A stretch of DNA of 64,000 bases from Rosa chinensis (lineage: Eukaryota > Streptophyta > Magnoliopsida > Rosales > Rosaceae): the NCBI RefSeq assembly GCF_002994745.2, contig NC_037092.1, positions 3,958,501-4,022,500 of the forward strand. Reading direction: 5' to 3'. The translations under genes and the position numbers were made by a program. Position 1 is the stretch's first letter; the number at the start of each line of letters is the position of its first letter. This document shows, one piece after another, positions 11,976 through 22,122 of the stretch. Under the pieces are notes generated by a model, which did no database searches, was not told the origin of the DNA, and was given only the letters and a program-made list of their open reading frames with translations.

Positions 11976-12053
11976 AACAAAAATAGATATATATATCAAG
12001 TCTGTGAAGGCAAAGACTTGATATATATCTATTTTTGTTTTAGGATGACCTCT
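11963..12053. repeat. Hairpin with 40-bp arms and 10-nt loop
   Basis: Arm 11963-12003 (AGAGGTCATCTAAAACAAAA onward) is the reverse complement of 12014-12053 apart from an extra TA and one base. The loop is about 10 nt. It could be a tiny foldback element or a template-switch product. A small-RNA precursor is possible but not shown. Confidence 0.8.
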
Positions 12054-12310
12054 CGTTGATATGTCGGCATTTGAGTTGAGACATTTTGGTGACCTCTAGT
12101 TCGATTTAGTGGCTATCTATTGTCTCATGGTGTTTTCAGAGATTGTATAGCTCCATAATTTGGTATTGCGCTTTTACGGTTAGAAAGGTATGTCAAGTCT
12201 GTCGCAAGTAGGCTTTTTATGGCTCATATTAGTACTGTAATCATACAATCCTACTCGTGACACTTCCCATATGAATGAAATTTGATGGCTTGTTGATAGA
12301 TAAAATAAAA

Positions 12311-12830
12311 TTTATGGAACCGATTAGTATGACCAAAGTTTGCATTCTTTCTTCTTTGGTGAGACTGTCAGTGGTCATCAGTACTCTAGTTGACTTGGAT
12401 TCTCGAGATTCATGACCTAGGTGGAAAGGGACTGCAAGGCCCAGTTAGTCAAGATTCTTTGGAAAAGAAAATCATCGATTGGTTCGAGTATGTAACTGAC
12501 TAGTATCTAACTTCATATTCTAGACAAGGTATTTGCTGAACGAATGTTCTATGAGTAACAGGATGATACAGTAACTTATACGGAAATTCATCAGTGCAGT
12601 AACTTCATATTTATGAAGTGATCGGTAATTTACAATACAATAAAATGAGTTTGTGATATATGGCATTGTAATACACGCTTATGTTTCATGCAATGACTTG
12701 ACATGAAAGAATGTTATTGTGTCATCAATAATGAGTGAACAACAGCTCCAAACTCCATTAGCAATTGGCCAATGAAGAAGAATTAGAGTTCGGGAAGTTC
12801 TAGGGGCATCCTTATGTAGAGCCTTTACAG
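12311..12830. repeat. Spacer copy upstream of FMN/FHy A2
   Basis: From about 12311 (GATTAGTATGACCAAAGTTTGC) the sequence follows the spacer at 2.85-3.38 kb. No gene is seen in it. Confidence 0.7.
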
Positions 12831-12832
12831 AT

Positions 12833-13724
12833 ATGGGTCATCCTTGAATTTTGAGTACATTGGAAGATCAAGAGCTTCCTCTGCAATTGTCCGGTCCTCA
12901 TGGATCTTTTCGATCAAACTCTCAAGAGATGGAAAATTGGCCTCTGTAATTTCACACCAAAATATCAGAAAGAATAAAAAGACATGGAGAAAATGAGTAA
13001 TTTACTGTAAGACATTGATTGATTTCAATTGTGTAAGTTTATACCTCAGGCCGTATGTAGCCAACTATAATAAGATGCAATTCCTCCCCATAGAAGTCCG
13101 CATCAAAGTCATGAAGCAGCCATGGCTCCTGCATTGCAATTGAACTTGTAAGCAAGAAGAAAATTACTTGCAAAGGGTAAGTTATGCGTTTCAAAGACTC
13201 AATATAGTCTTTTCAGTGTTGTTGAAATAAGGATTCCAACCAATACTCATGACCATTTTAAAAACACCTCGCGTTGGTAATCCAGCCCAACCGAAATATA
13301 CCCCCGAGGGATGTTCTCAAAGGAGAGTTGAATATAGCTCGGTGGAACAAAGTGAAACAACTTTATCAAGCATTAAATGAGAGACAAAAATCTAATCATA
13401 CGCAACAAAGCAGTTATCTAAAGCTTGAAATGTGGGTGTATGAGCTACATGAAATAAAACTTATCGATATTATTAGCTCAAACTAACAACATCAGTTATC
13501 ACTGTGTCATTCCAAGACATGTAGACTGTTAAGAGTTTAATTACTGAATAAGCCAATAGCAAACAGCATTAGTCCACAAACCTGTAGGGATCCCAAGTAC
13601 TTTTGAGCCCCGACCAAATCCCTTAATGACTGGACCACCAATTTGCCATGGTTCTATTGGTAAAGTGTCTTTTATCCCTGCAACAACAAATCAAATGCTA
13701 TGAAAATGGCGAAAGCAAGTTGCA
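12833..13724 (-). pseudogene. FMN/FHy copy A2, riboflavin-kinase fragment
   Basis: Minus-strand exons for the C-terminal riboflavin kinase half are present: a last exon with IEKIHEDRTIAEEALDLPM, the EPWLLHDF exon, a damaged GVYFGWAG exon and the GFGRGSKVLGIPT exon. Coding ends early (DPYL then TAA). The donor after NNTEKTI has changed from GT to TT (near 13193). About 40 bp including the acceptor and first codons of the same exon are deleted. At about 13725 the gene stops and sequence matching 46.05 kb begins, so everything 5' of this exon, including the phosphatase half, has been deleted. Confidence 0.85.
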
Positions 13725-14975
13725 GAGAGTTTTACTTTTCTGCAAATTTGTACGCAGATTCATGGTTCCTGCACCACATTTTGCAAATGTGCCACTCATT
13801 TTCAAACTTACTGATCAAACAATAAACATCAAATAATGAAAAGATTCAAGCAGGCCATTATGTTTCTTACAAGCAATTTCTCTATTAGGAAGAGCAACAG
13901 AACAAGTAGAGTATATGACTAAAACAGGATAACCAACCTCATGGTCTTTGGGTTGACTTGGTCAAAGCCTGAAACTGAAGTTAATTGAGGCTTTGGATCC
14001 CATTCACTCTTCCCTCGCTTTCATGCCATGAAAATCCCATCTGATGGAAACTACATGACGAACCTAGTGCCTTCAGTATTTGAAAAGCCTTTTTACTATT
14101 AAAAGGATTATTTCAGAGATACATTATGTTAAGAGCTCACCAATCAGTCGAATGGATGCCAAAACAGATGATACAACTTTGATTGATGACGTACACTGCT
14201 TGATAATCATCCATTCCGCCTGCATACATCTCTCAAAAATTAGCAACTATCATCTTAAGAAGATGCAATACCTAACTATAATTAGCATCTGCTTAATGTT
14301 GGACCTGCTGAGACAGTTGAGCAATCTTGTTCTGCGACTCTTGCCACATCTCTAATTCTCTATGACCTGCGGTTAACTCAAGACCCCAAAAGTTTTCCGA
14401 GATAATTAGAGGCAAAATTTAAAATATTTTCATTTGAAACAACTATGAGCAAAAAGTCACCAGTTTTCTTTGGAACAGCAATCCAATACCTACCAGTCCC
14501 ATATTTCTAAATACAATACTCTTAAGCTGTGCATCTTCAGGTGACCATGGCGCTCTCCTAGCCATCGCTCTCTGTATGTCTCTTTCTCTGCTAGCTCTGC
14601 TGAGAAAACGAAGAAACCTTTTCAACGAGTTCTCCACATATCGAAGGCATTTTTCATCTTCTCCTAACCGTTGAGGAAACTTGCATAAATTCTTTGATGA
14701 CTTCACATAATCAAAAAAGGGCAAGATCATACTTAAAGAGTAAATATATTGCAAATAAACAAACTCAACTGAAGCCGTACCAGTAGAGGTGGATGTGATT
14801 GGCAAATCATCCTTTCAGCTGCCTTTCTTGAAATCATTTCCTTTCAGCATCATAGATCCTGATGCCCATCATCATCAACATTGTCAGCCTCATCTTTCTT
14901 ATCATCATCTTGCTCATCATCACCACAATCATTATCAACATCGTCAACATCATCCAACTCCTTGCAAGTGAAAAC
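13725..14975 (-). pseudogene. Gene X copy 2 (unrecognised, exon-rich), 3' part
   Basis: The stretch is collinear with 46.05-47.24 kb. Minus-strand exon-like blocks are an aspartate-rich segment at about 14860-14965 (ending DADNVDDDGHQDL-type sequence then stop), a block with SSKNLCKFPQRLGEDEKCL at about 14620-14700, and a block with RRAPWSPEDAQLKS at about 14500-14560. The equivalent of the other copy's MKAREEWMGSKAL exon has a premature stop here. I do not recognise the protein family. It may be a pseudogene in both places. Confidence 0.4.
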
Positions 14976-15202
14976 TGAAGCCTTTAACTGTTACATCATA
15001 TCTGATACAGATGAAAAATTACAACACTATGTTAAGTGCCCCACCAATAATCCAAAAAGGCCAAAACAGAAGTTAGATGTTTTGTTCATATTGGTTTATC
15101 ACTGCTTAAAAATCCTCTTGCACGTATGTCTCAGAAATTTAGAAACTAGAACCTATAAAAGGATGCAATAACTAATAATGAGAGACCTAACTTTCTTTTG
15201 AA

Positions 15203-15925
15203 AAGAAACCAGCTTTATTAAGCAAAAAGTTATATATATATAAAAAGAATGTGGGCAAGAACTATAGAAGGAGGCAGAGCCACCAAAAAAAAAAAAAAAA
15301 AAAAAAAGCAGCAACAAATGAAGGTGCAGCTTTGTAGGAACCAGTTGAAAAGTCAAATCTCCAAAAATGAAAGCATAAAGGAACATTTTCTTGAAATCAT
15401 AGCGTAGCCTGTCTTTCTCGTTTTAAGCTGGGATTGCCGGCCAGAGTCTTGGGGAGGGTTGTACAAATTTAACGTACATTGTCATAGAGTTACATTGCGC
15501 AGAGTAATTGAAACTAAACTACATGAAAAGAGGACAAATTTAGGAAGACATAATCTACACCATATGACAGATTGCTCTTTGATATGACTAATGAAATAAG
15601 TGCATTCTTTAGCAATTGCAACCAACTCACACCCTGCAGTTTCTGTCCATCCACACAAAGCTTTAAGACTTGATTAAATTATCAGAGAAAGCACCGGAAA
15701 TCTAGAATAAATGAAATTTGACACCTTACAAAAATACCATGTGAGCTTACTGCCAACCTTTTAGCCACATCACAAACACATATAAGTTTACGGTATATCG
15801 AGCTTATTATAAACCTTGCATGGTGATAGAGAGGTATACCTAGCTTAATTACGCTATGTGGTACCTCATCTGATCAATGATTAATCTCCATACTTCTGCA
15901 TTGCCTGCACAATAGATTTTCATCT
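15203..15925. other. Segment present here but absent from the 49.7-kb copy
   Basis: Copy 2 and copy 3 of gene X align up to about 15200/49735 and again from about 15930/49770. The roughly 720 bp between, containing a 23-nt A-run near 15285, has no counterpart. It may be an insertion here or a deletion there. No coding signature is visible. Confidence 0.5.
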
Positions 15926-16960
15926 ATATTAGATGCATAGAACTTGTTTGTAATGAATTACAAGAATATGAATTTTATACGACATAATTAAAGGTTTCTT
16001 ACGGAGTTTTGCATAGCATCAAGACTACATGAGTGTCATGTTCCGCTGATCCACTGCTACTTTGAGGTCTGACCTGCTAAAAGGGTGTTGTTGCAACATT
16101 TTCTGCAAAAAGTCATCATTACATATCAATATAGTTTGCATCTAATTTAAAATAAGCTGCTCATAGTCTCAAATACAGAAACTCAAAGAATCTAGAGCAT
16201 TGCAAAAGACTATTAGTGCATGCATGACCTTAGGAAAAGAAAGTGAGATAGTTGAGGCATCATTTAATCTGTAACTCATTGCCATGTCTCCTAAGACCTG
16301 CAGCTAAAACACCAAAAGCGATTCAGTAATTATGGCAGAACAGCTAGAAGTAAAATCATAATGATACGTAAGAAATAGCAAATAGTTACCTGCTTTCTGT
16401 GGAAAAACAATCCAACTCCCTCTCTGAATCATATATATATATATATATATTTACAGTAGCAGTCTTTAAGCTTTGCAGTTTCAGGTGATGATGGTGATCT
16501 CCTCATCTCTCTGTACCTCTGTTTCAACCCTGCTGAGAAATATATCGTCTGTCAGTTAGTAAAATTGTCTCAACTTCCTTTTCAAGCAAGAATATATCAT
16601 GCCAAAAGCGATTCATTAATTATAGCAGAACAGCTAGAAGTAAAATCATAATGATTTGTAAGAAACAGCAAATAGTTACCTGCTTTCTGTGGAAGAACAA
16701 TCCAACTCTCCCTTTGAATCACATATTTGTATCTCTGTTTCATCCCTGCTGAGTAATTGTGTGTCAATTAATAAAATAAAATTGTCTCAACTTCCTTTTC
16801 ATGCAAGAATATATCATGCATGCTTGGCGATTATTTGAAGATGTAAAAGAGAAAATGAACAAAGAAATGTGATGAAGGAATATAAGTAAACAAGAGCAAA
16901 ATTACCTCTCAGTAGCATCCGTCTTGTTACTTGTCAGATGCTCCACCTACTGGGAGAGTT
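15926..16960 (-). pseudogene. Gene X copy 2, repeated upstream exon blocks
   Basis: Two tandem minus-strand blocks (about 16380-16540 and 16680-16755) resemble each other and, more distantly, the RRAPWSPEDAQLK exon at 14.5 kb. Each is preceded by a CTGCTTTCTGTGGA-type boundary and followed by a GAAATTGTCTGTCA-type stretch. A (TA)n run at 16430-16451 interrupts the first. The family is unknown. Confidence 0.35.
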
Positions 16961-17071
16961 AAACACAGCACCTGTAATGCACTATAACTAAAGTTAACTA
17001 TGGTCAATTGAATGGAAAATCAAGAAAGAGAAAATATTCGTGAAAAAAAAAAAAATAAAGAAAATTTAATC

Positions 17072-17291
17072 TCATCTCCATGACTCTTCTTCCTTTGACG
17101 GCCTTGAGAAAATTGTTAGGGTTTGAGGGAGTTCTGAACTGGTGGGAGAAGTGGTAGGTTCTCTGTGGAGGAACATCGAACCGAATCGCCGGCCATGATG
17201 AATAAACTCTTCTTCTTGCTGCTGGCTTGGGTTTTCCGTAATTTCCGTATATAGGTGTTGCTGCTCTTGTCGCTCTTCTTCTCCTCCCATT
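17072..17291 (-). pseudogene. WRAP53-like first exon, copy 2 (truncated)
   Basis: Starting from ATG at 17288-17290 the exon matches the WRAP53-like first exon at 2.15-2.36 kb (MGGEEERQEQQHL against MGEEEEQQEQQHL). It carries small deletions and a frameshift in its middle, and the reading frame ends near 17075. None of the WD40 exons follow. Downstream on the minus strand are gene X blocks instead. Confidence 0.85.
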
Positions 17292-17299
17292 GCTTAAAC

Positions 17300-17801
17300 C
17301 CCTCAGTAGTAGTCTCTAAGCTACTTGGCCTTTCTGGGTGTTTGGCATTACCGCCAAAACTAGGGTCCGCTCTCTGCCTTGGGTTCAGCGTTTGAAGCGG
17401 GTGGGGAGACCCAATGAGTCGAGGTTTATTTTTGTTGTTTGTGCTTTAGCCGTTTGCACGAGTTATGGAACTAACGAGTGCCAAACTTCATGTTCAAGGT
17501 CTTTGTTGGAAAAATAAAATGATTTATCGAGTACGTAACTTCAAGTTTTATTAACTTGTGAGTAAATGGAAGATACAGTCATCGACAATCATCATTTCAG
17601 TAATTTCATGTTTATGAAGTGATCGGTAATTTACAATACAATAAAATGAGTCTGGGATATATGATGCACACCATTATGTTTCATGAAATGACTCGAAATG
17701 AAAGAATGTTTTTGTCTCAATAATGAGTGCAACAGCTTCAAACTCCAGTAGCAATTAGCCAATGAAGTAGAATAAGAGTTCGGGAAATTCCAGTGGCATC
17801 C
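17300..17801. promoter_or_regulatory. WRAP53-like promoter copy and spacer
   Basis: It corresponds to 2.36-3.38 kb with deletions, including loss of the 86-bp tandem duplication. No gene is present. Confidence 0.6.
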
Positions 17802-20500
17802 TTATGTAGAGTCTTTAAGATATGGGTCATCCTTGAATTTTGAGTACATTGGAAGATCAAGAGCTTCCTCTGCAATTTTCCGGTCCTCATGGATCTTTTC
17901 GATCAAGCTCTCGAGAGACGGGAAATTGGCCTGTGTAATTTCATACCAAAATATCAGAAAGAATAACAGGACATGGAGAAAATGAGTAATTTACTGTAAG
18001 ACATTGATTGATTTTAATTGTGTAAGTTTATACCTCAGGCCGTATGTAGCCAACTATGATAAGATGCAATTCCTCCCCATAGAAGTCCTCATCAAAGTCA
18101 TGAAGCAGCCACGGCTCCTGCATTGCAATTGAACTTGTAAGCAAGAAGAAAATTACTTGCAAAGGGTAAGTTATGTGTTCTCAAAGACTCACTATAGTCT
18201 TTTCAGTGTTGTTGAAATAAGGATTCCAACCAATACTCATGACCATTTTAAAGACACCTCGCGTTGGTAATCCAGCCCAACCGAAATATACTCCCGAGGG
18301 ATGTTCTGAAAGGAGAGCTGAATATCGCTCGGTGGATAGATTAGCTGGAGAAAAGATGGTAGCACCCTTATTAGGATAACAAAATGAAAAAGCTTTATCA
18401 AGCATTAAAGGGATCATATGCAACAAAGCAATTATCTACAGCTCGAAATGTGGGTGTACCTAAGGACACCAAGCATATTCACAGAGTGAGCTACATGAAA
18501 TAAAACTTATGGATATTATTATCTCAAATTAACAACATCAGTTATCAATATGTCATCCCAAGACATGTAGACTGTTAGAGTTTAGTTACTGAATAAGCCA
18601 ATAGCAAATAGCATTAGTCCACAAACCTGTAGGGATCCCAAGTACTTTTGAGCCCCGACCAAATCCCTTAATGACAGGACCACCAATTTGCCAAGATTCT
18701 ATTGGCAAAGTGTCTTTTATCCCTGCAGCAACAAATCAATGCTATGAAAATGGCGAATGCAAGTTGCACATGGATGAAGAAAGGAGAAAGATATTGGGGG
18801 TTTACAATCTTTGAAAGGAGGTAGGCCCCACTTTTCAGGATGCAAATCAAGTAGAGAGTTGATCACCTCATCTGCTGAAGTAAAGAGATGGGATTGCTTT
18901 GGCAGAGAGGGTACAGCAACTACCTCCATTCCAGCAGCCTTCCCGGCTGTCACACCTGGCCTGAAAAACCGAATAGAGAAATGTTTAGAAAGAAATGCAA
19001 ACTTAAGTGACATTAGTTCTTAAACCACAAACATCATCAGGGACATCTGGCATATAATTATCATTGCCAGAGCAGTTCTTCCAAACAAATTTAGCAATCT
19101 TTCTGTAGCAAGTATAATTTTGTGGGACTTAACAATGCAACTTTGGAGGCAAACAAGACAATATACCATAATAATTTCTTGTGTAGATCATTTTGATAGC
19201 AAATAGATACAAAGGAAAGAAGCCAAGGTCTTTAGATAGCCACGCTTTACTTCATAAATTTATATTTGCTTTCAACAGAAAATGTCAACATTAGATTCAA
19301 TTCTGTGGGTGACCTAAACTGTATTCATTACATGAAAGTATAACCTTTGAGTGTGAAAATCAACGTCCTAAAAACAAGACTGGTAATTAAACATAAGAAG
19401 AAAAGGGTCAATGATCAGTTAACTAGAGTCAAACTGAAGTTGAAGCCATGTAACATGAAACATGCATCTACATCTACATACAAAAAAGACACAGAACAAA
19501 CCTAATCTCCAAAAACCAAAGTAAGGTGACTCACAGAGAATCTTCAATGACAAGACAGCTGGACGGTTCAATATTTAATCTTTTAGCAGCTTCAAGGAAT
19601 CTACAATGCAAAACTGTAAAGTTAGAGTTTCAGAAGAGCAAGTATTCAAAGCTTGTAACATTAAACGAAGTCAAGATTGAACGAAATATTGTTGCATTCT
19701 CACATTTCAGGAGATGGCTTTCCTGATCTTACTTCGTCACCTCCAATGATAACTAAGAAGGATTCTTTCCAACCTACATATGAAAACACAATAAGAAAAT
19801 AACTAATTCCTTAGTATAATATAACACATTGTAGCACTGTCGGTGCATGTCATACCAAACAAGTTTCAACCTGAGAAAAATAAGCAATAGCATATTTCTG
19901 TGAGAACCATACCCTGATGAAAAGAAATTTTGGTTTCTATGTTTTCCCTTGGAGAGTTTGAAGCCAATGCTATTGGCACTCTGTGACCGCTCAAATGTTT
20001 AATTAGCCGATTGGCACCTGGAAGCGCTTTGATGTTGCACCACCTAGAGTGACAATTGACAAAAGCTATCAGCCATTTGCAATAAAAGTTTCGGCTAACT
20101 ATTGGTGTTTGAAAGTATGTGCAGAAGTTGATTACTGATTTGAGAACATTGGGTCAAGCTCTGAGAGTAATTCACTCGTTGTGCAAGATAGCCCATAATC
20201 CTCCACAACAGCAGTTGCAGCTTCGAGTGGTGTTTTTCCAACTATCTTTTGAACTTCCCTCCCATCCCATTTCTTTCCATACTTGCCCAAATAAACTCTT
20301 AAAACATCACTTACTATGCCATCTGTGATTAAATTACGATTATAAGAAGAAAAGTCGCAGGCAACATGATTCCATTACCATAAACCAAAGTAAAATAGAA
20401 CTGTTACTCAGAGCACCAGCGAACCTGTGTGTAGTAGTGTACCATCCAAATCAAGGATAACACACGACACTAATTTCTTTAATGGCTTGGTGATAGACAT
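17802..20500 (-). CDS. Bifunctional riboflavin kinase/FMN hydrolase (FMN/FHy), complete copy B
   Basis: Ten coding exons join in frame: 20425-20500, 20136-20322, 19913-20043, 19704-19773, 19535-19600, 18806-18960, 18627-18722, 18193-18344, 18034-18117 and 17802-17930. They total 1146 nt, 381 residues plus TAA, close to the usual plant length. The N-terminal half is a HAD hydrolase that removes phosphate from FMN: DLDGT (motif I, about residue 18), ALASNS (motif II), KPSPE (motif III lysine) and VIEDS (motif IV). The C-terminal half is riboflavin kinase, making FMN from riboflavin and [37 protein letters not shown] and EPWLLHDFDEDFYGEEL. Start is the ATG at 20498-20500 because the upstream ATG used by other copies is lost. 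It has its own 5'UTR intron and TATA box, so it is the most likely working copy. Confidence 0.93.
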
Positions 20501-21655
20501 CTTCAAGACCACATACAGATCACAGAGATTCACTATGCTCTGATCAATGGAACATTCTGAAAATGAAACAAATTCAATGATTGAAATACTAGTAATTGAT
20601 CCAAATATATATTAAGCAACTAATTGGTAACATCAACTCAACATTGCCCTTCTATAGAAGATATCATAGTAAGTCCTAGCAAAATTCATTTCTGCCATCT
20701 TTTGCATACATAAACATTATATGCCTACTGTAATACATAATTATGAAATGCAGAACTCAATTTTGCTTCCCATACAAAGTTCATTCCCTTGTCACAAAAC
20801 ACAATCTTTCACTGTCTTTTATTTTATCCCCATAACATTAAACGTTAAAATTATACAAAATAAGTTCAAAACAAAGCCAAATTGAAACATAGTTCTATGA
20901 GAAAGCAAAGAAATGTGGTTCCTCAGTGGCTAGTCTTAACAAAACAAGGTAGAATTCAACTGTAAAAAGAATATGTTTAAATACAAGACATTATATGAGA
21001 CCAGGATAGTAGACAAGACCAAGTACTCTGAGCTGATCAGTAGGGTTTAAGTAACTCACAAGTAGAATATCATGAACCATACAGTAAGACCAAACGCCTA
21101 TATAAATATCGAAATCACGCGAATATGCAGACAATTACAAGTATTTAAGAACAGCCAAAAGTACTGGAATCATGTTATAGTAACAGTGTGCCTAGAAACA
21201 CCTAGACTGAGCAGGCACAAAGACTTTGAACTCAGCAAAAGAAGGGTTAGCTGAAAACAAGAGCAGACCCAGACCAGAACTCAAAAGAGAAAGCAGTATC
21301 TGATTGCAGATTATGAATGGCTTAAAACCCTAATACACAAAAACCGCAAAAGGGCCATAACATACCAACACCAGAATCCAATAAACGCAAAGAACTTGAC
21401 CTAAAAGACCTCAAATTTGCAGATTACTTACAAACTATGTTAACAAGTAAAAATAAAGATGAGAATAAACAGTAAAGAGTGGATTCAAGTGAAGAATCTG
21501 CAATACCTGATTGGAAGTGATCTGGGCTTTGGAGGGAGAGAGATGTGTGGGCTTGACAGAAAGCAAAGCGAAGCTGAAGAGAGAAGGAACTGTGAGTACT
21601 TGAGAGTAGATATGAAGAAGGAGGGAGAAAGATGCTGGAGCTTTTTTTATATATT
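20501..21655 (-). promoter_or_regulatory. FMN/FHy copy B leader, 5'UTR intron and TATA box
   Basis: On the minus strand a TATATAAA box lies at 21646-21653, followed by a CT-rich leader typical of plant 5'UTRs. A donor (CAATCAG|GTATTG) is at 21507/21506. A matching acceptor (CATTTTCAG|AATG) is at 20557/20556, giving a leader intron of about 950 bp. Copy C lacks the acceptor AG and the distal leader, which supports copy B as the one with a usable promoter. Confidence 0.65.
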
Positions 21656-21732
21656 TGATGAGATCACAAAAGAAAAAGGGGCTCAAGACTTGTAAGTGTG
21701 AGTAATTAGAAAAAGGGGTTTTTCTTTTTTCT

Positions 21733-22122
21733 TATTTCTCTAGCAGAAACAATATTTCCTGTTTTCACATAGCACATAATCATAGAATTCCATGATACAA
21801 TATTCCTCTGAAACCTCCTACTTCCCTCATTCACCTTATCACGACGAAATGGTATTTGATCGAAAAGGCGCATAGCCTCTTCAACCCTTCCTCTCTAACC
21901 ATAACCAGCAACCGACGTATTATAAGCATCCACCAAATCTTCCAAACCCTCATCCCTCTTCCCACATCCACCAACAATCCTGGCAGCTCCATCCAGTTCA
22001 CCATTCTGAATAAGCCCCGACACAAGTGCACTAAGAGAAGCCCCATCCCTCTGTAGCATTCTCTAAAAAAAAACCTCAATTGCACGCACAACATCACCAT
22101 TCTGTAGAAACCCAGTACCCGG
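21733..22122 (-). pseudogene. PPR protein gene fragment (PLS-type), two stops
   Basis: About 130 codons read in one minus-strand frame with two TAG stops (after IEVFF and after VAGYG). Blocks ALVSGLIQNGELDGAARI, AYNTSVAGYG, RGRVEEAMRLFDQIPF and RNIVSWNSMIMCYVKTGN are classic pentatricopeptide repeat sequence, as in organelle RNA-editing factors. Both ends are cut and there is no start or C-terminal E/DYW domain. It resembles a MEF9-type protein from memory, which would need a search to confirm. Confidence 0.8.
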
